Shown piece after piece: positions 19,654-28,868 of a stretch of 64,000 nucleotides of DNA. The notes under the pieces were generated by a model, which was given only the letters and a program-made list of their open reading frames with translations, made no database searches and had not been told where the DNA came from. The position numbers were made by a program, and so were the translations under genes. Each line of letters begins with the position of its first letter. Position 1 is the first letter of the stretch. Origin of the DNA: an uncultured Ruminococcus sp. (GTDB lineage: Bacteria > Bacillota > Clostridia > Oscillospirales > Acutalibacteraceae); assembly GCA_904393835.1 (NCBI GenBank), contig CAJFNC010000012.1, forward strand, positions 1 through 64,000. The letters run 5' to 3'.

Positions 19654-19682
19654 GCGACAGGCAGTTGCCTGTCGCTTTTTTG
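19654..19682 (+). terminator. terminator of ilvBNC
   Basis: A GC-rich perfect stem (19654-19663 with 19666-19675) is followed by TTTTTTGTT, 28 bp past the ilvC stop. Confidence 0.92.
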
Positions 19683-19743
19683 TTAACAAACATTTTATTT
19701 TAAATAAATTTTTTTATCTTCCGAACATATTATACGGAATACA

Positions 19744-19772
19744 TTGACAATCCGTGCTTTAATGTATATAAT
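19744..19772 (+). promoter_or_regulatory. consensus promoter of the NatAB-like ABC genes
   Basis: A perfect TTGACA (19744-19749), 17-bp spacer and TATAAT (19767-19772) precede an AGGAGG site and the ATP-binding protein gene. No operator-like dyad overlaps it, so expression may be constitutive. Confidence 0.85.
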
Positions 19773-19818
19773 TATATAGGCATTTTGCAAATATTGCTCA
19801 GGAGGATACTTACATACT

Positions 19819-20721
19819 ATGCAGCTTGAAATCAGAGATTTATATAAAAGCTTTGGCGAAAAGCAAGTGCTAAAGGGCATTTCTTTTACAGCCAAGGATT
19901 ACCACGCTTTCGGATTGCTGGGTCGAAACGGCGCAGGCAAAACAACGACCATACGTATAATAATGGACGTATTTTCATGCGACGGCGGAGAAGTTTTGCT
20001 CGACGGCAAGCCGATTGACTGCAACAAAATTAAAATCGGCTATCTGCCGGAAGAACGCGGGTTATACCCGAAAAAGCAGATATTTTCTCAGCTTGTCTAT
20101 TTTGCCGCACTAAAAGGTATGTCAAAAAAAGAAGCCGAAAAGTCTGTTAACTACTGGCTTGAACGCCTTGAGATGACCGAGTACAAAAACAAAAAGCTCG
20201 AAACTCTTTCCAAGGGAAATCAGCAGAAGATTCAGCTTATCACTGCTCTTGCCCACAACCCTCAGATAATTATTCTTGACGAGCCGTTTTCGGGACTTGA
20301 CCCCGTCAACGCAATGCTTTTAAAGGATGTTGTCAAGGAAGAAATTGCCAAAGGCAAAATTGTGATTTTCTCAAGTCATCAGATGAACTATATTGAGGAG
20401 TTCTGCAATGAAATCGCCATTATTACCGATGGTCAAATTGCATTGAGCGGTGATATAAGCGAGATAAAACGCAATTACAGACGTGACAAGCTGATTATAC
20501 GTTCTACGCAGAACACCCGGATTTTAAATAATTTCAAAAACTGTAAACCTTTTGAAAAGGACAGCATTATACTCACGCTTGCCTCCCCCGACGACAAAAA
20601 GCAGGTTATGGAAACGCTGACCGAGCAGTACGATATTGATGAAATTAAAGTTTATGAGCCGTCACTCAATGATATTTTTATTGAGTATGCAGGCGACAGC
20701 AACAAGGAGGTACAGCGATGA
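19819..20721 (+). CDS. ABC transporter ATP-binding protein (NatA-like)
   Basis: A single-domain 300-residue ATPase with Walker A GRNGAGKTT (about residue 36), signature LSKGNQQK (about 133) and Walker B IIILDEPFSGLD (about 150). The C-terminal extension (about 215-300) with a DIFIEYAGD end is typical of the drug/Na+ export ATPases of the ABC-2 class. LSKGN rather than LSGGQ is common in this group. It overlaps the permease start by 4 bp, so the two proteins are translated together. Confidence 0.92.
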   Translation: MQLEIRDLYKSFGEKQVLKGISFTAKDYHAFGLLGRNGAGKTTTIRIIMDVFSCDGGEVLLDGKPIDCNKIKIGYLPEERGLYPKKQIFSQLVYFAALKGMSKKEAEKSVNYWLERLEMTEYKNKKLETLSKGNQQKIQLITALAHNPQIIILDEPFSGLDPVNAMLLKDVVKEEIAKGKIVIFSSHQMNYIEEFCNEIAIITDGQIALSGDISEIKRNYRRDKLIIRSTQNTRILNNFKNCKPFEKDSIILTLASPDDKKQVMETLTEQYDIDEIKVYEPSLNDIFIEYAGDSNKEVQR

Positions 20722-21956
20722 AACAATTTAAAACTATACTTTCTTTTGAGCTTGCCAACTACTTTAAAGACAAACTTTTTATCGGAATTACCGTTTTTCT
20801 TGTTGCAGTAATTGCCGTGGTTATGTTTTTTCCGAGATTTACAGTTGGTGGCGACGACAACAGCAGCACAGGCGCAAATTCAAACTCCGTAATGCTTATC
20901 AGCGCAAAAGACGAGACTTTAAGTAAACAGATTGCCGAGTCATTCAAACCAGTGTTTACAGATTACAATGTTGAGGCAGTCGATTACGACCTTAAAAGCA
21001 TAAAAGCCTCAATAAAAAATGAGTCGGCTGAGTGCGCTTTTGTTTTTGACAGCTCCGATTCATACACCTACTATGTAAACAATCTTCAAATGACTGACGT
21101 CAATACCGAAATGGCAGATGAAATACTTAAAAGTATTTCCATATCCGACAAGCTGATACAAAGCGGCTTGTCGGCCGAAAAAGCTCAGGAAATTATGGGC
21201 ACTGCAATATCCTACGAGGTTCAAACTCTGGGTGTTGACCAGATTAATAACTTTTTCTACACTTACATTATGGTGTTTGCTCTGTATATGGTAATTGTAT
21301 TCTACGGTCAGATGATTTCAAACTCAGTCGCTATGGAAAAAAGCTCACGAGCTATGGAACTGCTGATAACAAGCGCAAAGCCGACTTCATTGATGTTCGG
21401 CAAAATTATCGCCGCATGCCTTGCGGGTCTTACCCAGCTTATTTGCGTTTTCGGTTCTTCAATCATTTTCTACAACCTCAATAAAAGTTATTGGGGCGAC
21501 AACATGATTATTAATTCAATATTTAATATGCCCGTTGAACTGTTTGCATATATGCTGATATTCTTTATACTCGGTTTGTTGATTTACGCATTTATGTACG
21601 GCGCAATCGGTTCAATGGTATCAAAAGTTGAGGAGTTGAACACCGCCGCTATGCCTGTAACCTTAATTTTTATTGCTTCATTCCTGGTAGTTGTTTTCTC
21701 AATGTCAAGCGGCGAAGTTGATAATCTTTTGATGAAAGTATGCTCTTTTATTCCGTTTACCTCACCCATGGCAATGTTCACACGAATTGCAATGAGTACA
21801 GTGCCGGTTTATGAGATTATAATTTCCGTTATAATACTCATTGCCTCTGTCTTTGTAATAGGCTTTGGTTCTGCTAAAATTTACAAAACAGGCGTTATGC
21901 TCTACGGCACTAAACCGAGTTTTAAAAATATTATTAAGACTGTTTTCGGTAAGTAA
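20718..21956 (+). CDS. ABC-2 type permease (NatB-like)
   Basis: This 412-residue membrane protein has one N-terminal span (about 18-40), a large outside domain (about 41-185) and five to six C-terminal spans (about 185-400). That is the NatB/YhaP/DUF3533-like layout of ABC-2 exporters. The block MISNSVAMEKSSRAMELLITSAKP is typical of the cytoplasmic coupling region. It pairs with the ATPase just upstream. Likely cargo is Na+, a peptide or a drug; the sequence does not decide. Confidence 0.9.
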   Translation: MKQFKTILSFELANYFKDKLFIGITVFLVAVIAVVMFFPRFTVGGDDNSSTGANSNSVMLISAKDETLSKQIAESFKPVFTDYNVEAVDYDLKSIKASIKNESAECAFVFDSSDSYTYYVNNLQMTDVNTEMADEILKSISISDKLIQSGLSAEKAQEIMGTAISYEVQTLGVDQINNFFYTYIMVFALYMVIVFYGQMISNSVAMEKSSRAMELLITSAKPTSLMFGKIIAACLAGLTQLICVFGSSIIFYNLNKSYWGDNMIINSIFNMPVELFAYMLIFFILGLLIYAFMYGAIGSMVSKVEELNTAAMPVTLIFIASFLVVVFSMSSGEVDNLLMKVCSFIPFTSPMAMFTRIAMSTVPVYEIIISVIILIASVFVIGFGSAKIYKTGVMLYGTKPSFKNIIKTVFGK

Positions 21957-21960
21957 CAAA

Positions 21961-21993
21961 AAAGCTCTGCTCCAAAAAGCAGAGCTTTTTACG
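21961..21993 (+). terminator. terminator of the NatAB-like operon
   Basis: A 12-bp perfect stem (21961-21972 with 21979-21990), six-base loop and T-tract lie 5 bp past the permease stop. Confidence 0.9.
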
Positions 21994-22078
21994 TCCGACG
22001 CCGTTTTTAATTTATACGGCTTGAGGATGAATGTAAAATGTGGTATCATCTAAAAAGTTTAGGATTTCGAGGTGTTTT

Positions 22079-22300
22079 ATGAATAAATCAATGCTTAACA
22101 GAATCAATGAACTTGCAAAGAAAAAACGTGAGCATGGTCTCACACCCGAAGAGCAGGCGGAACAAAAGAAGCTCTACAAAATTTACCTTGGCGAGATAAG
22201 GACTCAATTTGACCGCACACTTGACAATGTGAGCATAAAAGAAAAAGACGGCAGTGTAGCTCCGTTTAAAAGCGCATACACAAAAAAGGATAAGAAGTGA
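22079..22300 (+). CDS. DUF896 family small protein (YnzC-like)
   Basis: A 73-residue basic cytosolic protein matching the DUF896/YnzC pattern: helix-turn-helix hairpin INELAKKKREHGLTPEEQAEQKKL, then a basic middle and a short tail. YnzC of B. subtilis forms a three-helix bundle and sits in the SOS yneA operon there; no lexA-type partner is seen here. The ATG at 22079 has GAGGTG 6 bp upstream. The gene's last codons form the left arm of a bidirectional terminator. Confidence 0.85.
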   Translation: MNKSMLNRINELAKKKREHGLTPEEQAEQKKLYKIYLGEIRTQFDRTLDNVSIKEKDGSVAPFKSAYTKKDKK

Positions 22301-22317
22301 CAAGCTTCTTATCCTTT
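22283..22317. terminator. bidirectional terminator between DUF896 gene and Tyr/Ser-rich gene
   Basis: A 14-bp perfect stem (22283-22296 with 22304-22317) begins with A4 and ends with T4, so it can serve the convergent genes on both strands. The left arm overlaps the end of the DUF896 coding sequence. Confidence 0.85.
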
Positions 22318-22333
22318 TGCTTTTTATATAGAT

Positions 22334-23230
22334 TTATCTGTATCTTCTGTTAGAGTCATTGCCACGGCTGTTCTTTTTTGACTTTGGCAAAACTACGTCC
22401 GCAGTATCAAATTTGCTGCGTCTTACAGCAGTCTTTTTGCTGTTTCCTGCTGACCTGTAACCATCGCCGTAATATGACTTTGAGCTGTAACGCGATTTTG
22501 AGCCTGAACCGGCAGCACCTGCGTGCGCAAGTTTTCCGCCCGTTTTTGAAGCTGATGTGTTTTTGCCTGCTTTAATTGACGAAACAACGACATAAACAAT
22601 TCCTGCAATGCTTAGAATAACGCAAACTATACCTGCAATCAAAATACCTTCGCCGTTATCACCTGTTGAAGTGTTATTCTGGATAAAGCCGAAATCGTCT
22701 CCGTCGGATGAATTTGACGCGTTTTTAAGATTTGCTGTAATTTCTTTCCAGTCTTTGCTTGAAAGCTCATTACTGTCTATATTTTCGTTTGCATCGTAAA
22801 GCGAAGCAGACGGCGCGGTGCTTTGTGGAGTTACATATGACTGACCGCCGCCGAGGTATGAGCTTTGACCGTTATCATTAATGTAGTAGTTTGAGCTGCT
22901 TGATGAATAGTTGCTTTGTGAGCTCGAATAGTAATTATTGCTGCTTGAATAATAATTTTGAGAGCTGCCGTAATTATAATCGTCAGACGACTGAGCGGGC
23001 GCCTCTGTAGCAGGGGGTACATATACTGTTGTGGGAGGTACATACGGTTCTGTTTCAATGGGAGCCTGTGTTTCAGGCGGAACATACTCTGTAGCCTGAC
23101 CTATATACTCGCCTGTCTCGTCATCATATCCGTCGCCGTCAAGGTCGGTTGCAAATACTGTAATGGTGCACACTGAAAGCACAAACACCATTGACAACAA
23201 TATCGTAATCAATTTTTTATTTCTGCTCAT
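22334..23230 (-). CDS. exported Tyr/Ser-rich single-span membrane protein, unknown function
   Basis: A 298-residue protein with a signal peptide (1-28) and a short Asp-rich LDGDGYDDETGEYIG segment that looks like a Ca-binding loop. It continues with Pro/Thr spacers (YVPPETQAP repeats) and a striking Tyr/Ser/Asn-only stretch (about 82-125). One membrane span (about 195-217) precedes a Lys/Arg-rich cytosolic tail of about 75 residues. No known domain is recognised. The extracytoplasmic part would be disordered and sticky. It starts 35 bp after the foldase-like lipoprotein gene and is probably cotranscribed with it. Confidence 0.7.
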   Translation of the reverse strand: MSRNKKLITILLSMVFVLSVCTITVFATDLDGDGYDDETGEYIGQATEYVPPETQAPIETEPYVPPTTVYVPPATEAPAQSSDDYNYGSSQNYYSSSNNYYSSSQSNYSSSSSNYYINDNGQSSYLGGGQSYVTPQSTAPSASLYDANENIDSNELSSKDWKEITANLKNASNSSDGDDFGFIQNNTSTGDNGEGILIAGIVCVILSIAGIVYVVVSSIKAGKNTSASKTGGKLAHAGAAGSGSKSRYSSKSYYGDGYRSAGNSKKTAVRRSKFDTADVVLPKSKKNSRGNDSNRRYR

Positions 23231-23265
23231 ACTTGCTCCTTTCGGAAAGTCGGCATACCGTTATA

Positions 23266-24456
23266 TTATTCTGTACCGGAAGATTCTGTATCAGAAGATG
23301 CGGCAGCCGTTGTTTCTTCGGGTTTAACAAAGAACATACCTGGTTTGTATCTGTCAAGCTGTGAGGTATTTGCCTCATAGTCGAGTTCCTTTGTAAGATC
23401 TTCAATATATTTGTCAAACTCGTCCTGTTTCATCGCTGTAAGAACGCTGTCACGGTTTGTATCCGTATCAAAATACGTCTTTGCGGTATTGTTTATATCC
23501 TTTTTGTAAACAAGGTAATATACAGCTGAGTCGCCGTCGCCAACCTGGACTGTGGTTGCTTTGTTTGAGTCAAGCTTTTCAAGCGCATCTTTAACCTCGT
23601 CTCCGAGCGTGCTGTCGTCAAGGTTTTCCGTTGCAGACTGAGTGGGATCGGTACTGATGTCGTCAGCTTTCATATAGTCATTTACAACGTCCTCATATGA
23701 TTTGCCGTTGTTGATGTCGTCGGCATAACCGTCAATCTGATCTTTAACCTTTTTTGCATCTTCGTCTGACATTGCCTTGTTTGTCTGCTGACCCGAATCG
23801 TCGGTTTCAGATGTATAAAGGTTTACAGTAAAATATGAATAATCAACGTAATTTTCTGTAAAGTAGTCTGAAAGCTGGCTGTCTGTAACTTCTTTTGAGC
23901 CGCCCTCTTTGTAAAGCGCGTCAAACAACGCCTGGTACTTCGTTGTGTATTCGGTTGAACAGTAAGCGAAGCTTTCCTGAGAAATGCCGTAAGGCTCAAG
24001 GTCATCGCTCATCGGCATAACATATCCGTAATCAGCATACATACCTACATTCCAGTATTCCTCTGCTGTTTCGTCGGCAGAAGCAAGGGTATTTTTGTCA
24101 ACCTCTACACCCTCTTTTTTGAGCTGTTCGTCAACTACCAGGTAACTGAGGCACATAAGCTGAGCCTGGTCTTTAATCCACTTGCTTGCAACTTCTTTGT
24201 TACCGTCATCGTCGGTAATTTCCATATTAAGCCAGCTGTCGCTTTTATCGTCGTAATCATCCAGATTTTCCGCATATGTTTTTGCTCTTTGATAAGCGGT
24301 GTCAAGAGAATAGATGTAAACGCCGATTGCAAGTTCGTTGTCGCTTGTTTTGTAAGCCCATTCTTTGTTTAAGCTGATCGGCGTACAACCCGCAAAAGCA
24401 GTAATTGCTATTGCCAACGCCAGAAAAAATGAGCCTATTTTTAAACCTGGTTTCAT
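23266..24456 (-). CDS. lipoprotein, PrsA/SurA-like foldase candidate
   Basis: A 396-residue protein with a lipoprotein signal (lipobox AFAGC, Cys about residue 23), so it is tethered outside the membrane. The mature part is helical and acidic, with a SurA-N-like first half and a degenerate parvulin-like region (about 260-350: DDSTLGDEVKDALEKL, AVYYLVYK). Clostridial genomes often carry a PrsA-type peptidyl-prolyl isomerase directly after mfd, as here, which is the main support for a foldase role. Catalytic PPIase residues are not convincing, so it may be a holdase only. Its leader contains a promoter and a start-site hairpin. Confidence 0.72.
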   Translation of the reverse strand: MKPGLKIGSFFLALAIAITAFAGCTPISLNKEWAYKTSDNELAIGVYIYSLDTAYQRAKTYAENLDDYDDKSDSWLNMEITDDDGNKEVASKWIKDQAQLMCLSYLVVDEQLKKEGVEVDKNTLASADETAEEYWNVGMYADYGYVMPMSDDLEPYGISQESFAYCSTEYTTKYQALFDALYKEGGSKEVTDSQLSDYFTENYVDYSYFTVNLYTSETDDSGQQTNKAMSDEDAKKVKDQIDGYADDINNGKSYEDVVNDYMKADDISTDPTQSATENLDDSTLGDEVKDALEKLDSNKATTVQVGDGDSAVYYLVYKKDINNTAKTYFDTDTNRDSVLTAMKQDEFDKYIEDLTKELDYEANTSQLDRYKPGMFFVKPEETTAAASSDTESSGTE

Positions 24457-24489
24457 AATTATTTACCATCCTTAAAAATTTAATTTTCT

Positions 24490-24560
24490 ATACTGCAAAT
24501 ATAAACACTTTTGCAGTATGCGTACTTTATAATTATACACAAAAAATTATTAAATGTCTA
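24490..24560 (-). promoter_or_regulatory. promoter and start-site inverted repeat of the foldase-like gene
   Basis: On the minus strand TAGACA (24555-24560), 17 bp and TATAAT (24532-24537) form a good promoter. A perfect 10-bp inverted repeat (24490-24499 with 24510-24519) follows within a few bases of the expected start. It could be an operator or a 5'-end mRNA-protecting hairpin. Confidence 0.65.
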
Positions 24561-24592
24561 TATTTTTTACAAATTTTTTATAGCTCAAATTT

Positions 24593-24710
24593 CAAAGCTT
24601 TGCTTTTATCAAAGCAAGCAGCGCTTTGCGCTGAAAATTCAGTGGGGGTCGCATCCACCGCTGAATTTAGATAATGTACGCCGCCTACTGAGGCGGTGGA
24701 CATTATTCTG
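24593..24710. repeat. dispersed hairpin repeat, copy A
   Basis: This copy is the fullest of three in the window. It contains three successive hairpins: CAGCGC/GCGCTG (24619-24624 with 24628-24633); an 8-bp AAATTCAG/CTGAATTT pair extended inward (24635-24642 with 24661-24668); and a 7-bp ATAATGT/ACATTAT pair enclosing CCGCCT/AGGCGG (24671-24677 with 24700-24706). It abuts the mfd stop codon and would lie in the mfd 3' region. It has no coding capacity. Confidence 0.85.
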
Positions 24711-24714
24711 TTTG

Positions 24715-27700
24715 TCATATTTTAAATATTTTTTTCAATGTTTTGAGTGCTGTCTGTCCGCCGTCGCACTTGATTGACAAGTACGGCTTAGCTCCCGCAT
24801 TTAGCATTGCCTTGCCGTTGAGCGCAATGAGCAAGTCGGCAACCTGAGGCGACTTGATTTCACGCACATACAAAAGCAGGCTGTTTTCATTCTGGCGTAT
24901 TTCGTAAATTCCCATTGCGTTTGCCTTGTTGCGGATAAGGGCAATTTCAATAAGCCCCTCAACAGATTTAGGAACAACACCGAATCTGTCGGTTAGCTCG
25001 TCTCTGACGTCTGCGGCGTCCTCTTTGGTGCGTATGTCCGCAATTCTGCGATAAACGTCGAGGCGCAGAGTAAGACTTTCTACATAGCTTTCGGGAATGT
25101 GCGCGTCAACAGAAATGTCAATAAGACAATCAAGATCATTTGAAGCGGTGGTTTCTCCCTTTTCTTCGCTGACTGCCTCACCCAGCAGTTTGAGGTACAT
25201 ATCGTAACCTACCGACTCCATATGACCGTGCTGCTGCGCACCCATAATGTTGCCGGCACCCCTTAGTTCAAGGTCTCGCATTGCAATTTTAAAGCCGCTG
25301 CCGAACTCGGTAAATTCTCTGATTGCTTCGAGACGTTTTTGCTGAATTTCGGTGAGCACCTTGCTGCGCTTAAAGGTAAAGTACGCGTAGGCTCTGCGAG
25401 AGCTTCTGCCCACACGTCCCCTGAGCTGGTGCAGCTGAGAAAGTCCCATACAGTCGGCGTTTTCTATTATAAGAGTGTTGGCGTTGGGCAAATCCACACC
25501 CGTTTCTATAATAGTGGTGCAGACAAGGACGTCAACCTCCTGCTCAATCATCTGCCGCCAGACCTCACTGAGCTGTTTTTCGTTCATCTTGCCGTGTCCG
25601 ATCGCGATTTTTGCCTCGGGAACGGCTTCCCTGATTTTACTCGCCGTCGATTCAATAGTCTCAACGTTGTTGTGCAGATAGAACACCTGACCGCCGCGCC
25701 TTAACTCACGGCGAATTGCCTCATTGATGATTGCATCGTCGTGCTCAAGAACATATGTCTGAACGGGCTGTCTGTTGTGAGGAGCTTCCTCAAGCACGCT
25801 CATATCCCTGAGTCCGCTCATTGCCATATTGAGCGTACGGGGAATAGGCGTAGCCGAAAGCGTGAGCACATCGACATTTTTGCACATCTCTTTGAATCTT
25901 TCCTTTTGGGCAACTCCGAACCGCTGTTCTTCGTCGATTATGGCAAGTCCCAAATCTCTGAAAACAACGTCTTTTTGAACAAGGCGGTGAGTGCCGATTA
26001 TCATATCTATCTCGCCGCGTTTGAGCTTTTGCAAAATTTCTTTCTGCTGTTTTGTGTTGCGAAAACGTGATAAAAGCTCCACCCTTATCGGATAACCCTC
26101 AAAACGCTTGATTACCGTCTGATAGTGCTGCCATGCAAGAATTGTCGTGGGGCACAAAAGCGCGCACTGTTTTGAATCCGCCACGCACTTGAACGCCGCA
26201 CGCAGGGCAACCTCAGTTTTACCGAAGCCCACGTCACCGCACAAAAGTCTGTCCATAGGAGCCGAACGCTCCATATCGTGCTTTATTTCGGCACAGCAGG
26301 TGAGCTGGTCTGGCGTTTCTTCATATTCAAAGCTCGCCTCAAAATCCCTCTGCCACTCGTTATCGGGCGAAAAAGCGTAACCCTTAGCCTTCATTCTCGC
26401 CGAATAGAGTGCAATAAGCTCTTTGGCAATATCCTTAACCGAAGTTTTTACCCTGGCTTTTGCCTTTTGCCAATCCTGCGAGCCGAGACGGCTGAGTTTA
26501 ATTGTAGAATTTTCACGCGGCCCGATGTACTTAGCCACCATATCGAGCTGAGTGACGGGCACATAGAGCACATCGCCCTTTGCGTAGTCAATTTTAATAT
26601 AATCCTTGGTGACGCCGTGGGTATCGATTTTTCTGATACCACCGAAAACACCGATACCGTGTACATTGTGCACAACGTAGTCGCCAACCGAAAGCTCTGC
26701 AAGGCTGTAAATTTCCTGACCGTTTTTAGCCTTTTTGCGGCGCTTTTTCTCAGAGGTATAGAGTGTATGGCCGTAAGTAATCAGGAAAAATCCCGCTGAC
26801 GGATACTCAAAGCCTGCGCTCAACACGCCCGGCATTACTGTTATTATTCCCTTTTCCGCCGCGCTGCACGATTCGGTATAAACTGCGTTATAACCGTCAT
26901 TTTTCAGAGAATCGCTGAGATTTTTTGCCGCTTTCTGAGTTCCCGCAAGTATAACCAAACCGGTCTGCGGTGTAAACATTCCGTTTAAATCCTCGCAAAG
27001 CTGTTTGTAAGAGCCGTTCCACGATGCCAGCGGTTTTGCCGAAAAATTAATTATTTCACTGAATTTCAGCGGAAAACTTCCGTGGACAAAGTTCTCCATA
27101 AGTATAGTGCCGTGAGCCGAAAATTTTTCGACACACTCGTTAAATGTAAGGTTAAATTTATCAAAGCCCCTGCACAAGGTGCCGTCCTCAAAGCCCTGCT
27201 TTAGAACCTCGGCGCTCTGAAAATCCATTGCCTTGCCCCTGTCGGAAATATTGCTGAACTCCGAGGTAAAAAACAGGGTGTCCCTGTCAAAATAGTCAAA
27301 CAGGGTTTCGGGCTTGTCATATATCTGATTAATGAATTTATCAAAATTAGGAATTAACGCTGAACTTCTGATTAGCTCTGCTTCGGAGTAAAGCTTTTCC
27401 TTTGCCTTGGCGCTTCCCTTTGCTCTGAGCAAATTCGCCTTTTTTACTATTTTGTCGGCAAGCGCCTCCCTGTCCTCAATTATTATTTCCGTTGAGGGAG
27501 AAAGTTTAATTTCGCCGGCTTTTTTAAACCTGCGCTGATTTTCAATGTCAAAATAACTCAGGTCGGTAATCTCATCGCCCCAAAACTCGGCTCTGACGGG
27601 ATAGTCGGAATCGGGCATAAAAAAGTCAAGAATACCGCCTCGCAGCGAGAACTGTCCGCTTCCCTCAACCGCGTCAAAACGCTCATATCCCAGCAAAGTA

Positions 27701-28173
27701 AGCGAGCGTACCGCTTTTTCAAGAGAAAGCTCCGTTCCCTCTTTTAAGGTGAGTGTAGAATCCGCCAGCACCGATTGCGGCACTGTGTATTGACTTGCGG
27801 CGTCTATACAGGAAATTACCACATCGCAGTCTTTCTCTGTAAGCTTAAGCAACACTTTAAGACGCAAGTGTTCGTACTCGTGCGATCGGCTCTGCAAATC
27901 GAAAAAATTAAAATCACGCACCGGATAAACATAGGCGCGCAAGCCCATAGTGCAAAGGTCGTTGCAAAGCGTCTGAGCCTCTTTTTCGTCGGAGGCAACG
28001 CAAAAAGCCGTGGCGCCCTTTAGGCAGCACAGCGAATTTATTATATTTGCCTTATTTATCGCCGACAAGCCCGATATACAAATTGATTTGCCGGTTTTTA
28101 CCGATTTTAAAAGGTTGTCAAATGCGGGCACTTTTTTAAGAGCGTCCACCAAAAAATTCATATTATCATTCAT
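24715..28173 (-). CDS. mfd: transcription-repair coupling factor
   Basis: The 1152-residue ATP-driven translocase removes RNA polymerase stalled at DNA lesions and recruits UvrA. In order: UvrB-like N-terminal module (about 1-330), RNAP-interaction domain (SVGDYVVHNVHGIGVFGGI, about 490), RecG-like helicase domains with Walker A GDVGFGKTE (about 640) and the DEEQ box IIDEEQRFGV (about 740). The TRG motif region and C-terminal regulatory domain (about 1000-1152) follow. Length is standard. It lies between pth and the foldase gene, the usual clostridial order. Confidence 0.97.
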   Translation of the reverse strand: MNDNMNFLVDALKKVPAFDNLLKSVKTGKSICISGLSAINKANIINSLCCLKGATAFCVASDEKEAQTLCNDLCTMGLRAYVYPVRDFNFFDLQSRSHEYEHLRLKVLLKLTEKDCDVVISCIDAASQYTVPQSVLADSTLTLKEGTELSLEKAVRSLTLLGYERFDAVEGSGQFSLRGGILDFFMPDSDYPVRAEFWGDEITDLSYFDIENQRRFKKAGEIKLSPSTEIIIEDREALADKIVKKANLLRAKGSAKAKEKLYSEAELIRSSALIPNFDKFINQIYDKPETLFDYFDRDTLFFTSEFSNISDRGKAMDFQSAEVLKQGFEDGTLCRGFDKFNLTFNECVEKFSAHGTILMENFVHGSFPLKFSEIINFSAKPLASWNGSYKQLCEDLNGMFTPQTGLVILAGTQKAAKNLSDSLKNDGYNAVYTESCSAAEKGIITVMPGVLSAGFEYPSAGFFLITYGHTLYTSEKKRRKKAKNGQEIYSLAELSVGDYVVHNVHGIGVFGGIRKIDTHGVTKDYIKIDYAKGDVLYVPVTQLDMVAKYIGPRENSTIKLSRLGSQDWQKAKARVKTSVKDIAKELIALYSARMKAKGYAFSPDNEWQRDFEASFEYEETPDQLTCCAEIKHDMERSAPMDRLLCGDVGFGKTEVALRAAFKCVADSKQCALLCPTTILAWQHYQTVIKRFEGYPIRVELLSRFRNTKQQKEILQKLKRGEIDMIIGTHRLVQKDVVFRDLGLAIIDEEQRFGVAQKERFKEMCKNVDVLTLSATPIPRTLNMAMSGLRDMSVLEEAPHNRQPVQTYVLEHDDAIINEAIRRELRRGGQVFYLHNNVETIESTASKIREAVPEAKIAIGHGKMNEKQLSEVWRQMIEQEVDVLVCTTIIETGVDLPNANTLIIENADCMGLSQLHQLRGRVGRSSRRAYAYFTFKRSKVLTEIQQKRLEAIREFTEFGSGFKIAMRDLELRGAGNIMGAQQHGHMESVGYDMYLKLLGEAVSEEKGETTASNDLDCLIDISVDAHIPESYVESLTLRLDVYRRIADIRTKEDAADVRDELTDRFGVVPKSVEGLIEIALIRNKANAMGIYEIRQNENSLLLYVREIKSPQVADLLIALNGKAMLNAGAKPYLSIKCDGGQTALKTLKKIFKI

Positions 28174-28220
28174 AAAGCTACCTGCTCGATTGAATAAATC
28201 ATACTATATATTATTTTATG

Positions 28221-28814
28221 TCAGTTAAACATATTCATTGCCCTGTCGGTTTTGCCTTCGATAATCAGTTCAACCGCCTTTGCGGCATTGTCGAATATTG
28301 TTTCAAGTGTTTTTCTTTCGTCGTCGGTAAATTTTGAGAGCACCCAGTCGGCTAAGTCCCAATTGGGATTGGGCTTTGCTCCGATACCGATTTTAATGCG
28401 CGGAAAAAGGTCGCTTCCGCTTAGATAAATTATGCTTCGCATACCCTTTTGACCGCCGTCGCTGCCCTTGGAGCGAATACGCATTTTGCCCACGTCAAGA
28501 GAAATGTCGTCAAAAATTACTATTACATTTTCGGGCGGAATTTTGTAAAAATTCATCGCCTCAACAACTGCCTGTCCGCTGTTGTTCATATAGGTTGTGG
28601 GCTTCATAAGCATAACCTTGGCGCCGCCTATGGTACATTCGCCCACATAGCTTTTGTACTTAACCCTGTTTACATTACAGCCGTATTTTTCGGCAATGTG
28701 ATCAAGTGCAAGCCAGCCCGCATTGTGGCGGGTATTTTCATATTTTTTGTCGGGGTTTCCGAGTCCCACCACCAGATACTCGACAGAACCCGAGAATTTA
28801 TTTCTTCCAAACAT
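28221..28814 (-). CDS. pth: peptidyl-tRNA hydrolase
   Basis: The 197-residue enzyme frees tRNA from dropped-off peptidyl-tRNA. The catalytic His lies in YENTRHNAGW (about residue 30). The substrate-binding MKPTTYMNNSGQAV and catalytic Asp region IVIFDDISLDVGK, with SDGGQKGMRSI, are all present. Length is normal. It sits between prs and mfd in the conserved order, with a hairpin in the gap to prs. Confidence 0.96.
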   Translation of the reverse strand: MFGRNKFSGSVEYLVVGLGNPDKKYENTRHNAGWLALDHIAEKYGCNVNRVKYKSYVGECTIGGAKVMLMKPTTYMNNSGQAVVEAMNFYKIPPENVIVIFDDISLDVGKMRIRSKGSDGGQKGMRSIIYLSGSDLFPRIKIGIGAKPNPNWDLADWVLSKFTDDERKTLETIFDNAAKAVELIIEGKTDRAMNMFN

Positions 28815-28868
28815 ACTAACCTCCGCAGCTTGCCCTACGGCATATTTTTATCAATCAAACGCAAATAC

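Noticed and set aside
24593..24710. Insertion sequence or CRISPR repeat
   Set aside because: No transposase frame, no paired terminal inverted repeats with target duplication, and copies are tens of kilobases apart.
26278..26799. A 173-codon rightward open frame inside mfd
   Set aside because: It lies fully antisense to conserved helicase motifs, with no start signal; codon-bias shadow.
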